A model generated the notes under the pieces. That model was not told where the DNA came from, made no database searches, and saw nothing but the letters and a program-made list of their open reading frames with translations. A stretch of DNA of 64,000 nt from Terriglobia bacterium (lineage in GTDB: Bacteria; Acidobacteriota; Terriglobia; Terriglobales; Acidobacteriaceae). Below are positions 25,465-33,035 of the stretch, one piece after another. Where the stretch lies: contig JAIQEU010000015.1 in NCBI GenBank assembly GCA_020073665.1, positions 157,771 through 221,770 of the forward strand, given 5' to 3'. The position numbers and the translations under genes were made by a program. The stretch's first letter is position 1, and the number at the start of each line of letters is the position of its first letter.

Positions 25465-25562
25465 GAATCCCTCTAAGCTGTTGAATAAACTAGCGATTGT
25501 AACAAACTGCGGGGCGGGGCGGGGTTTGACGGGGTGGGAGGGGTTCCCTATGATGAAAAAGC

Positions 25563-25626
25563 AGTCGTCGGTCGTCAGTCGTCAGCCAGCTTTGGGCTGA
25601 AAACTGACGACGGACGACGGACGACT
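25563..25626. repeat. period-7 hairpin abutting the larC start
   Basis: Left arm 25563-25585 consists of agtcgtc ggtcgtc agtcgtc; right arm 25604-25625 is its inverted copy (20 of 22 positions pair). The 18-base loop contains CAGC and GCTG, which can pair again. The right arm ends 4 bases before the larC ATG, and there is no Shine-Dalgarno between them. Confidence 0.8.
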
Positions 25627-25629
25627 TCT

Positions 25630-26973
25630 ATGCGCATCGCTTACCTCGACTGTTTTTCCGGCATCAGCGGCGACATGTTTCTGGGTGCGCTGGTGGATGC
25701 CGGAGTCCCTCCACAGCTGTTGGAGAAGACTGTCGCGGCGCTGGATATCGGGGCGCGGCTGGAGATTTCCCGGGTCAACCGCAGCGGAATCACGGCCACC
25801 AAGGTGGACGTCTACGCGCACGGGGAGAAGGATTTGCCGCGCGAGGTTTACTGGGAGCAGAAACATTCGCACCTGGGCGACAGCCATGAGCATGGGCCCA
25901 GCCAACCGCACGAACATGTCGAGTTGCGGGAGCACAACTATGCGCAAGGCCGCGAGGAAAACCCGCAAACAGGGGCACACTCGCCACACGAGCATGGGCG
26001 GGGGCTGAAAGAAATCTGCGAGATTATTCGCAAGGCTGCCATCGGCGAGAATGCAAAGAAGACTGCCATCGCGATCTTTGAAGCGCTGGGCGCGGCGGAA
26101 GCGAAGATTCACAACAGCGACAAAGAGAAAATTCATTTTCACGAAGTGGGGGCCGTGGACGCGATGGTGGATATTGTCTGCGCCGCGGTGGGGGCGGAAG
26201 CGCTGGGCGTGGATGAAATCATCTGCTCGCCTTTGAACGTGGGTGGGGGCACGGTGAAGTGCGCGCACGGAACCTTTCCTGTTCCGGCCCCGGCCACGCT
26301 GGAACTGCTTGCGGGAGCCCCGGTGTACTCGTCGGGAATTCAGGCGGAGCTGGTGACGCCGACCGGTGCGGCCATTGTGAAGACGCTGGCCAAGCGTTTT
26401 GCCTCGTTCCCGCCAATGAGGATCGAAAAAGCTGGATACGGCGCGGGCAGTCGCGACTTTCCCGGACATGCGAACGTAGTGCGGCTCACCCTCGGAGATG
26501 CGCAGCCGGAGCCGGAGGCGACGACTTCACAGGAAACGATCACCGTGCTCGAAGCCAATCTTGACGATCTGAACCCGCAAGTCTTCGGTTACGTTATGGA
26601 TCGCCTGCTCGAAGAGGGTGCGCTCGACGCATTGGGGATGCCGGTGCAGATGAAGAAGAACCGTCCGGGAATGCTGCTGAGTGTTTTGTGCCGCCCGGAA
26701 GATGCGGCGAAACTGACGCATCTTCTTTTCACTGAGACCTCGACCCTGGGAGTGCGGCGGCGTGACGAGCAGCGCCAGGTCCTCAACCGCAAGTGGGTAA
26801 CCGTGGCCACCACATGGGGTGACGTGCGGCTGAAAGTCGCCAGCATGAACGGGACGATTACAAATTATGCCCCGGAATACGAGGATTGCCGGCGGATTGC
26901 CGCCGAGCACCATGTGCCGCTGAAAAGCGTCATGCAGGAGGCAATGCAGAAGTACTTGGCTTCTAGAAGGTAG
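25630..26973 (+). CDS. larC: LarC-type nickel-insertion protein
   Basis: LarC inserts nickel into pyridinium-3,5-bisthiocarboxylic acid mononucleotide, making the nickel-pincer cofactor of lactate racemase and related enzymes. The 447-residue protein starts with the conserved MRIAYLDCFSGISGDM, so ATG 25630 is secure. Residues about 64-122 hold a His-rich loop with at least ten histidines (KHSHLGDSHEHG, QPHEHVEL, SPHEHG), a likely nickel store. The rest (IHFHEVGAVDAMVDIVCAAV, then ILEANLDDLNP-like TVLEANLDDLNPQ) matches the family. It is a single frame; the programmed frameshift known for Lactiplantibacillus larC is not needed here. No larA, larB or larE lies in the window. Confidence 0.93.
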   Translation: MRIAYLDCFSGISGDMFLGALVDAGVPPQLLEKTVAALDIGARLEISRVNRSGITATKVDVYAHGEKDLPREVYWEQKHSHLGDSHEHGPSQPHEHVELREHNYAQGREENPQTGAHSPHEHGRGLKEICEIIRKAAIGENAKKTAIAIFEALGAAEAKIHNSDKEKIHFHEVGAVDAMVDIVCAAVGAEALGVDEIICSPLNVGGGTVKCAHGTFPVPAPATLELLAGAPVYSSGIQAELVTPTGAAIVKTLAKRFASFPPMRIEKAGYGAGSRDFPGHANVVRLTLGDAQPEPEATTSQETITVLEANLDDLNPQVFGYVMDRLLEEGALDALGMPVQMKKNRPGMLLSVLCRPEDAAKLTHLLFTETSTLGVRRRDEQRQVLNRKWVTVATTWGDVRLKVASMNGTITNYAPEYEDCRRIAAEHHVPLKSVMQEAMQKYLASRR

Positions 26974-26994
26974 GAGCGAGTAGCGAGCAGCTCA
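26974..26994. repeat. period-7 repeat between larC and metG
   Basis: Units gagcgag tagcgag cagctca cover 26974-26994 and fill most of the 27-base gap. The repeat starts at the larC stop codon and ends 6 bases before the metG ATG. Confidence 0.5.
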
Positions 26995-27000
26995 TTCACA

Positions 27001-29016
27001 ATGACCAAGAAGTTCTACATCACGACGCCGATCTATTACGTCAACGCGCGGCCCCACATCGGGCACACCTACACCACCATTGCCTGCGACGCGGTGGCGC
27101 GGCGGCAGCGCATGCTGGGCGTGGACACCTGGTTTCTGACCGGCACCGACGAGCATGGACAGAAGATCGAGCGCGCCGCCCAGGCCGCGGGGAAGACTCC
27201 GCAACAGCTGACTAACGAAGTTTCCGGCGAGTTCCGTGCCTTGTGGGACCGGATGGGCCTGACGTACGACGACTTCATCCGCACGACTTCAGACCGTCAC
27301 CAGCGCGCGGTGCGGGAATTGTTCTGCCGCATTCGCGACAACGGCTTCATCTACAAGGGACACTACACCGGCCAGTACTGCGTGTCCGACGAACTGTACG
27401 TGGACTCGGTCGGGCCGGGTGCGCCCTGCCCGGAATGCGGACGCCCCACGGAAACGGTGAAGGAAGAGAATTACTTTTTTAAGCTTTCGGCTTTCCAGGA
27501 CAAACTGCTGAAGCTCTACACCGAGCAACCGCAATGGATTCGTCCGGAAACACGGCGCAACGAGGTCATGTCATTCGTGCGCTCCGGGCTGCGCGATCTT
27601 TCCATCAGCCGCAGCACATTCTCCTGGGGGATCCCGGTACCGGATGATCCCGGGCACGTGATCTACGTGTGGCTGGACGCGCTGGCAAACTACATCACGG
27701 CGATGGGGTACGGTTCGCCCGATCCGACCGACCAGCAGAAGTTCGAAAAGTACTGGCCCGCCGACGTGCAGATGATCGGCAAAGAAATTGTGCGCTTCCA
27801 CTGCGTGTACTGGCCGGCGTTCCTGATGGCAGCGGGCCTGCCGCTGCCGAAGGGGATCGTCGCCCACGGCTGGCTGCTGTTCGAAGAGAACAAGATGTCA
27901 AAGTCGCGCGGCAACATTGTGCGCACCGAAACCATTCTCGAGGTGCTGGGCGCGGACGCGCTGCGTTACTTCCTGCTGCGGGAGATCGTGTTCGGACAGG
28001 ACGGGTCGTTCTCCTTCGACGCGCTGGTGCAGCGCTACAACGCCGACCTGGCCAACGGGCTGGGGAACCTGGCCAGCCGGACCCTGACCATGATCACCCG
28101 CTATTTCCGCGGCGAGGTGCCGTATCCCTCGGCGGCGGTCGCGCACAAGCCGGGCGATGACGCCATCGCTGAAACTGCCCGCCAGACGATAGCGGATTAC
28201 AACACTCTGTTCGACCAGTACCAATTCTCGCGCGCCCTGGAAACCGCCTGGGGACTGGTGGCGGCGGTCGACAAGTACATCGTGGAGAACGAGCCTTGGG
28301 CCCTAGGTGAAAAGCAGGATGAAGAAAGCCGGTCGCGCCTGGCGACCGTGCTCTACACCAGCGCCGAGGCGCTGCGCATTGTGACAGCGCTGGCGCATCC
28401 AATCATCCCGCAAGCCACCACAAAGATCTGGGCCCAACTCGGCCTGGGAGACATCAAGAAGGTCGCTCTGCAGGACTTGAAGTGGGGACAACTGCAGTTG
28501 GGAACGAAACTCGGCAATGTTGAAGCCGTGTTTCCGCGTGCCGACAAGAGCGCGATCGAAAGGATGCAGAAGATGGAAGAGCAGGGACGCAGCACGCCCG
28601 CGGCCGCACCGGCCGCCGAGATCAAGCCTGTCGCTGCAACGGCGGCAACCACGCCTGCAGCAACTGCACCGGCGCCGCCAGTCGCCGGCGGCAAGATCAG
28701 CATTGACGATTTCGCCAAAGTCGAGCTGCGCGTGGGCCAGGTGAAAGTTGCCGAGAAGGTGAAAGGCGCCGACAAGTTACTGCGCTTGGAAGTGGACCTG
28801 GGCACCGAAGTTCGTCAAGTCGTTGCCGGAATCGCCGAGGCGTACGCGCCGGAAACATTGGTCGGGCGCAAAGTTGTGATCGTGGCCAATCTCGCCCCAC
28901 GCAAGCTGCGCGGCCTGGAGTCGAACGGCATGATCGTCGCCGCCACCGCCGAGGGCGGAAAGCCGGTACTGTGCAGCTTTCTGGAAGATGTGCCGGTGGG
29001 GACAAGGCTGAAGTAA
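27001..29016 (+). CDS. metG: methionyl-tRNA synthetase
   Basis: Charges tRNA-Met. 671 residues: HIGH at 19-22, a zinc-binding connective peptide with CPECG near residue 145, KMSKS at 298-302, then the helical anticodon-binding domain. A Pro/Ala-rich linker (about 530-560) leads to a C-terminal tRNA-binding (Trbp111/EMAP-type OB-fold) domain, seen in DFAKVELRVGQVKVAEKVKG and PRKLRGLESNGMIVAA. The C-terminal OB domain is usual for dimeric bacterial MetRS. It is preceded by larC and followed by tatD, a common neighbour in bacteria. Confidence 0.96.
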   Translation: MTKKFYITTPIYYVNARPHIGHTYTTIACDAVARRQRMLGVDTWFLTGTDEHGQKIERAAQAAGKTPQQLTNEVSGEFRALWDRMGLTYDDFIRTTSDRHQRAVRELFCRIRDNGFIYKGHYTGQYCVSDELYVDSVGPGAPCPECGRPTETVKEENYFFKLSAFQDKLLKLYTEQPQWIRPETRRNEVMSFVRSGLRDLSISRSTFSWGIPVPDDPGHVIYVWLDALANYITAMGYGSPDPTDQQKFEKYWPADVQMIGKEIVRFHCVYWPAFLMAAGLPLPKGIVAHGWLLFEENKMSKSRGNIVRTETILEVLGADALRYFLLREIVFGQDGSFSFDALVQRYNADLANGLGNLASRTLTMITRYFRGEVPYPSAAVAHKPGDDAIAETARQTIADYNTLFDQYQFSRALETAWGLVAAVDKYIVENEPWALGEKQDEESRSRLATVLYTSAEALRIVTALAHPIIPQATTKIWAQLGLGDIKKVALQDLKWGQLQLGTKLGNVEAVFPRADKSAIERMQKMEEQGRSTPAAAPAAEIKPVAATAATTPAATAPAPPVAGGKISIDDFAKVELRVGQVKVAEKVKGADKLLRLEVDLGTEVRQVVAGIAEAYAPETLVGRKVVIVANLAPRKLRGLESNGMIVAATAEGGKPVLCSFLEDVPVGTRLK

Positions 29017-29025
29017 ACCGGGCGT

Positions 29026-29094
29026 CGGACCTCGGACCTCAGGTCGCAGGTGGCGGCTAGAGCCAGATGTCTGAAGTCCGAGGTCTGAGGTCCG
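29026..29094. repeat. period-7 hairpin upstream of tatD
   Basis: Left arm 29026-29045 (cggacct cggacct caggtc) pairs with right arm 29075-29094 (agtccga ggtctga ggtccg) at about 18 of 20 positions, with a 29-base loop. The element starts 10 bases after the metG stop and ends 7 bases before the tatD ATG, which has no Shine-Dalgarno. Confidence 0.75.
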
Positions 29095-29101
29095 TTTTCC
29101 G

Positions 29102-29914
29102 ATGTTCGTAGATTCCCACGCCCATCTCGATGGCAAGCAGTTCGCAAGTGATCGCGAGCAGGTGATTGCACGGGCGCGCGAGGCCGGAGTCGAGACTATC
29201 GTCGCCATCGGGAACGGTGATGGACCTGCGCACGTCAATTGCGGAATTCAACTCGCCGAGAAGTACGATTTCATGTATGCCACGCTCGGCGTGCATCCGC
29301 ACGAAGCCAAGCTTCCGACCGACGATGACTTTGAGCGCATGGCAGAACTGGCCAAGCATTCCAAAGTCATTGCCTGGGGCGAAATCGGACTTGATTATTT
29401 CTACGATCACTCGCCGCGAGAAGTGCAGAAGCAGGTCTTCACCCGGCAAATGGAGCTGGCGCAGGCTGCGAAGTTGCCTATCGTGATTCACTGCCGTCCA
29501 TCCGACAACAGCGAAGACGCCTGGGATGACTGTCTCGGCCTGATCAGTGAGCGGTGGGCACCGAGTGCCCTGGGTGGCATCCTGCATTGCTTTACGGGGA
29601 CGTGGGCGCATGCCAAGCGCGCTCTGGATATGGGGTTCATGATTTCGTTCGCCGGCAATGTGACTTATCCCAAGGCGCAGGCGATTCGCGACGCGGCCAA
29701 GGCAGTCCCGCTCGACCGGATGCTGATTGAAACCGATTCGCCGTACCTGGCGCCGGTGCCACATCGCGGCAAGCGCAATGAACCGGCGTTCGTGAAGGAA
29801 ACCGCGCGGCAAGTGGGTGAGTTGCGCGAGCTGTCAGCAGAAGAAGTGGGCCTCCAAACCACCAAAAACTTTTACCGTTTCTTTTCCCTTCACGAAAAGC
29901 TCAACACCATTTAG
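29102..29914 (+). CDS. tatD: TatD family metal-dependent DNase
   Basis: A 270-residue TIM-barrel hydrolase. The conserved start MFVDSHAHLDG carries the first metal ligands (His6, His8). GVHPHEAK, then AWGEIGLDYFYDHSPREVQK supplies the bridging glutamate, and PIVIHCR and HCFTGTWAHA supply the further histidines. IETDSPYLAP supplies the last aspartate. TatD proteins are 3'-5' exonucleases and AP-endonuclease-like enzymes of DNA repair; the second name YcfH is used for close relatives. It follows metG in the usual order. Confidence 0.93.
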   Translation: MFVDSHAHLDGKQFASDREQVIARAREAGVETIVAIGNGDGPAHVNCGIQLAEKYDFMYATLGVHPHEAKLPTDDDFERMAELAKHSKVIAWGEIGLDYFYDHSPREVQKQVFTRQMELAQAAKLPIVIHCRPSDNSEDAWDDCLGLISERWAPSALGGILHCFTGTWAHAKRALDMGFMISFAGNVTYPKAQAIRDAAKAVPLDRMLIETDSPYLAPVPHRGKRNEPAFVKETARQVGELRELSAEEVGLQTTKNFYRFFSLHEKLNTI

Positions 29915-29971
29915 CTTGTTAGGTGCATCTTCCGTGGGGAACAGCTAATCTATTCAAGTAGCGTACACACC

Positions 29972-30469
29972 ATGCCAGAGAACACTTTTGACATCGTGAG
30001 TAAGATCGATCTGCAGGAAGTCTCCAACGCCATGCAACAGGCGTTGAAGGAAGTCCACACCCGCTTCGACTTGAAAGACGCCAAGGCGAACATCGAACTC
30101 GAAGGCAAGGATGCCATTGTTCTGCATGCCATCGACGAGTACAAACTGAAGGCGGTGAACGACGTTTTCCAGCAAAAGCTGGTGAAACGCGGGGTGTCGC
30201 TGAAAGGCTTGACCTACGCCGCGATAGAGCCCGCCGCAGGGGGCACAGCCAAGCAGCGCATCACTATGCAGCAGGGGATCGCGATCGAGAAAGCCCGCGA
30301 AATCGTGAAGCTGATCAAGAACTCCAAGAAGAAAGTGCAGGCCTCGATTCAGGGAGACCTGGTGCGGGTCAGCGGGAAAGATCGCGACTCGCTGCAGGAG
30401 ATCATCGCCCTGCTGCGGCAGCAGGATTTCGGGATCGACATGCAATTTACGAACTACCGGACGAACTAA
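29972..30469 (+). CDS. YajQ family nucleotide-binding protein
   Basis: A 165-residue cytoplasmic protein of the usual family length, beginning MPENTFDIVSKIDLQEVSNA. Two RNP-like alpha/beta domains are visible: FDLKDAKANIELEGKDAIVL, and the basic segment KLIKNSKKKVQASIQGDLVR, ending GIDMQFTNYR. YajQ-family proteins bind nucleic acid or c-di-GMP in the cases studied. Which ligand applies here cannot be read from the sequence. It lies between tatD and a prenyl synthase gene on the same strand. Confidence 0.92.
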   Translation: MPENTFDIVSKIDLQEVSNAMQQALKEVHTRFDLKDAKANIELEGKDAIVLHAIDEYKLKAVNDVFQQKLVKRGVSLKGLTYAAIEPAAGGTAKQRITMQQGIAIEKAREIVKLIKNSKKKVQASIQGDLVRVSGKDRDSLQEIIALLRQQDFGIDMQFTNYRTN

Positions 30470-30479
30470 GAAAGCAGAC

Positions 30480-31469
30480 TTGAGCACACCCGCTACCATC
30501 AACGGAAAAGAAGTCTTCGAGATGCTGCGCGACGATCTCGCCGCCATCGAGCGCGAGTTCGGGCGGGACACGGTCTCGGGGGTCGAGGCCATCACCGAGA
30601 TCGGTGAGTACCTGCGCGGGGGCGGTGGCAAGCGTATCCGTCCGGCACTATTGTTGCTCTCGGCCAAGCTGTTCAACTACCAGGGGCGCGGGGCCATCAA
30701 GCTGGGCGCGGTGGTCGAAATCATTCACACCGCCACGCTGGTGCACGACGACATCATTGACGAGGCCCGCACCCGGCGCGGCCGTCCCGCTGCCAACACC
30801 CAGTGGGGGAACTCCAAGTGCGTGCTGGCCGGTGACTGGCTCTACATGCAGGCGTTCAAGGTGGCAGTGCAGGAGCGCAACTTCCGCATCCTGGACACCT
30901 TGATCGAACTGACGCAGCAGATGGTCGAAGGCGAACTGCTGCAGATGGAAAAACTGGGCCAGCTGATCTCGCTGGATGAGCACTTCGACTTGATTTTCCG
31001 CAAGACCGCCTGCCTGTTCTCGGTGTGTATGCGCATGGGCGGCATCCTGGGCGGCGCTACCCCAGAGCAGGAAGAGAGCCTGGCGCAGTACGGGCGCGAC
31101 CTCGGCATGGCTTTCCAGATTGTTGACGACGTGCTCGATCTGACCGCCTCGGAGAGCGTGCTGGGAAAGCCGGTGGCCAGCGACCTGCGCGAAGGCAAAG
31201 TCACCATGGCAGTGATTCATACCCTGGAGCGCTGCCAGCCGGCCGAGCGCAAGTTGATTGAGACCGTGATGCGGGAGCAGTCCTTCGACGGCGTGAGCCA
31301 CGCGGAGATTCTTGAAATCCTGACCCGCTACGGTTCGCTGGACGCGGCCAATGCCCGGGCCATGCAGTATGCCACCCTCGCCAGGAACGCGATCTGCCGT
31401 TTCCCCGACAGCGAAATCAAGCGAGCGCTGCTATGGGCGCCGGAGTTTGTGGTAGCGCGGGAAAAGTAG
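30480..31469 (+). CDS. polyprenyl diphosphate synthase
   Basis: A trans-isoprenyl diphosphate synthase of 329 residues that builds a long prenyl chain, most likely for the quinone side chain. The first aspartate-rich motif is LVHDDIIDEARTRRGRPAAN (Asp90, Asp91, Asp94) and the second is FQIVDDVLDLT (Asp216, Asp217, Asp220). GGGKRIRPALLLL supplies the diphosphate-binding Lys/Arg. I use the TTG at 30480, 10 bases after the previous stop; the ATG at 30522 is a possible alternative. Chain length cannot be set from the residues visible. Confidence 0.93.
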   Translation: MSTPATINGKEVFEMLRDDLAAIEREFGRDTVSGVEAITEIGEYLRGGGGKRIRPALLLLSAKLFNYQGRGAIKLGAVVEIIHTATLVHDDIIDEARTRRGRPAANTQWGNSKCVLAGDWLYMQAFKVAVQERNFRILDTLIELTQQMVEGELLQMEKLGQLISLDEHFDLIFRKTACLFSVCMRMGGILGGATPEQEESLAQYGRDLGMAFQIVDDVLDLTASESVLGKPVASDLREGKVTMAVIHTLERCQPAERKLIETVMREQSFDGVSHAEILEILTRYGSLDAANARAMQYATLARNAICRFPDSEIKRALLWAPEFVVAREK

Positions 31470-31485
31470 CTACCAGCTCCTAGCT
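31465..31485. repeat. period-7 repeat at convergent gene ends
   Basis: Three units ending in AGCT (agtagct accagct cctagct). The stop codon of the prenyl synthase gene lies inside the first unit, and the last unit reaches the stop of the convergent RidA-family gene. Confidence 0.5.
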
Positions 31486-31880
31486 TATCTTTTCACTGCA
31501 ATCCCCATCATTTCGAACCGGGCACCCTTCAGCAAGGGTCCTGAGCCCAGGAATGCCCGCGCCGGAAACTCCTTGGCAAAGCGTCTCACGTAGGCCGCGT
31601 TGAATCTCTCCCACAGCGATACGTCCGGTGCGAACACCTGCACCGAGACGAGATCGTCCATAGTCATGTTCGCTTGTGCGAGTACGGCTTCGACGCCATC
31701 GAACAACGCGCGTAATTCTTCATCCACGTCGGCGGGAGCTACACCAGTCGCGTAATCGAGCCCGATGCGCCCGGCAAGATAGAGAGTATCGCCGACCAGC
31801 ACGGCATCGCTGAACGGCAGTGACGTACTCCGTCCAGGCAGGTTGATGTAGCGGCGGGTTGAGCTTTGATTGGGAGACAT
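31485..31880 (-). CDS. RidA family protein
   Basis: A 131-residue protein of the YjgF/YER057c/RidA family. The family trimer has the pattern LYLAGRIGLDYATG near residue 35, the linker helix ALFDGVEAVLAQANMTMDDL and VRRFAKEFPARAFLGSGPL near the end. Classical RidA deaminates reactive enamine/imine intermediates using an Arg in the 'RxxVxV' position. Here the C-terminal part reads PARAFLGSGPLLKGARFEM, so that position is not clearly the arginine, and it may belong to a RidA subgroup with a different substrate. Confidence 0.85.
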   Translation of the reverse strand: MSPNQSSTRRYINLPGRSTSLPFSDAVLVGDTLYLAGRIGLDYATGVAPADVDEELRALFDGVEAVLAQANMTMDDLVSVQVFAPDVSLWERFNAAYVRRFAKEFPARAFLGSGPLLKGARFEMMGIAVKR

Positions 31881-31906
31881 AGGTTTCAGGCCTTGAAGGG
31901 TAGATG

Positions 31907-31982
31907 GCTGATTTCAGGCTGCAGATTCAGAATCATGCCAAAGATTACGAATCGAATGTGCAAATCTGAAATCTAAGTCTTG
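31907..31982. repeat. period-7 inverted repeat upstream of the DedA gene
   Basis: Left part 31907-31934 (gctgatt tcaggct gcagatt cagaatc) and right part 31961-31981 (caaatct gaaatct aagtctt) each have a 7-base period and share inverted GATTTCAG/CTGAAATC. The 24-32 bases between them are AT-rich. The element lies in the divergent gap between the RidA-family and DedA-rhodanese genes. Confidence 0.4.
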
Positions 31983-32045
31983 AAAGTGAAAAGCTCCCGC
32001 ACTGGACTGCGGCAGCGATCCCAGTTAGCCTAGCGAAACTGATCT

Positions 32046-33017
32046 ATGAACGAATTTCTTTCCCTCATCATGCATCACGGATACCTTCTGATCTTCGCGG
32101 TGGTCCTCGCGGAAGCGATCGGACTGCCGGTACCGGCCGCCCTCGCGCTGGTGGCTGGGGGAGCGGCAGCGGGCTCCGGCATTCTGCGCACCCCCGCCGT
32201 GCTGGGACTGTCACTGCTGGCCATGATGCTGGGCGATTCGATGCTGTATGTGCTCGGACGCTATATGGGCTGGACGCTGCTGGGAATACTCTGCAAGGTG
32301 TCAGCCAATCCGGAGACTTGCATCCTGCGCTCCGCGGAATCTTTCTACAAGCGCGGCAAACTCACACTGGTGGTCGCCAAATTCATCCCCGGCGTGAACA
32401 CCATGGCCCCGCCGCTCGCAGGCAGCATGAGGATGCGCCCTGAGCAGTTTCTGCGACTCGACCTGGCCGGGGCGACGCTCTACACCTCCGCCTACTTCGC
32501 TCTGGGCTACCTGTTCCGCGATTTCCTGGCTACGATCACGCGTGGATTCCAGGCGGCAGGCCGCGCCGTGGAGATAACTTCGCTGGTGGCGCTGGCCGTC
32601 TACATCGGCTACCGCGTCTGGTTGTATCGCAAACATTCGGTGTATCGCATCGTCCCCAAGGTGCAAGTGGAGGAACTGGCGCTCAAACTGGCTTCCGAGG
32701 AGCAGGGGCGGATCCTGCTGGCCGATGTCCGCAGTCATGGCTACTACAACGCGGACAGCGCCCGTATCCGGGGCTCGGTGCGTATCGAGCCGAACAACCT
32801 GGAGGAAGAACTCAAGACCCTGCCCAAGGAGAAGGACATCTATCTGTACTGCTCTTGACAGCGCGAAGCGACCAGCGCCCGGGTGGCGCACTTGCTGCGG
32901 GAAAAAGGATTCAATGCGTTCGTGATTGTGGGCGGGCTGGCAGCCTGGCGGAAAGCGGGTCAACCGCTGGAGCCAGTACCACACGATGATCTGGTGAAGC
33001 TGCCGACGTTTTCCTAG
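32046..33017 (+). CDS. DedA membrane protein fused to rhodanese domain, probable selenoprotein
   Basis: Residues 1-200 are a DedA/SNARE-associated membrane domain: hydrophobic segments beginning LSLIMHHGYLLIFAVVLAEA and the family motif KFIPGVNTMAPPLAG. From about 208 a cytoplasmic rhodanese-like domain follows (ILLADVRSHGYYNADSARIR), reaching the active-site loop as IYLYCS. The next codon is TGA (32856-32858, position 271). The same frame then continues without a stop as QREATSARVAHLLREKG, then VGGLAAWRKAG, to TAG at 33015-33017, giving 323 residues. The downstream codons keep the GC-rich third positions of a coding frame. In related proteins I recall a Cys-Thr-Cys-Pro-Asn-Glu-Ala loop, so the TGA replaces the second Cys. 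With the hairpin right after the TGA I infer selenocysteine. Read as a plain stop, the product would be a 270-residue protein lacking half its rhodanese domain. Confidence 0.72.
32859..32897 (+). promoter_or_regulatory. bacterial-SECIS-like hairpin after TGA
   Basis: The hairpin begins at the base after the TGA. The lower stem CAGC (32859-32862) plus AAG (32866-32868) pairs with CTTGCTG (32891-32897), leaving a GCG bulge. The upper stem GCGCC (32875-32879) pairs with GGCGC (32885-32889) around the loop CGGGT (32880-32884). The apical loop starts 21 bases after the TGA and has a G at its second position, as the known bacterial SECIS model asks. The pairing was found by eye and not folded by program. 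Confidence 0.55.
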
Positions 33018-33034
33018 TCGTTGGTCGTTGGTTT
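33015..33034. repeat. period-7 repeat before the CYTH gene
   Basis: agtcgtt ggtcgtt ggttt begins within the stop codon of the DedA-rhodanese gene and ends 2 bases before the CYTH ATG at 33036. It fills the whole gap between the two genes and leaves no room for a Shine-Dalgarno. Confidence 0.55.
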
Positions 33035-33035
33035 C

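Noticed and set aside
24202..25476. 424-codon plus-strand open frame antisense to argS
   Set aside because: Antisense shadow of a conserved synthetase gene; no domain, no ribosome-binding site.
32046..32858. Treating the DedA protein as a plain 270-residue product ending at TGA
   Set aside because: It would leave a rhodanese domain cut at its active-site loop while the rest of the domain is still perfectly encoded in frame downstream.
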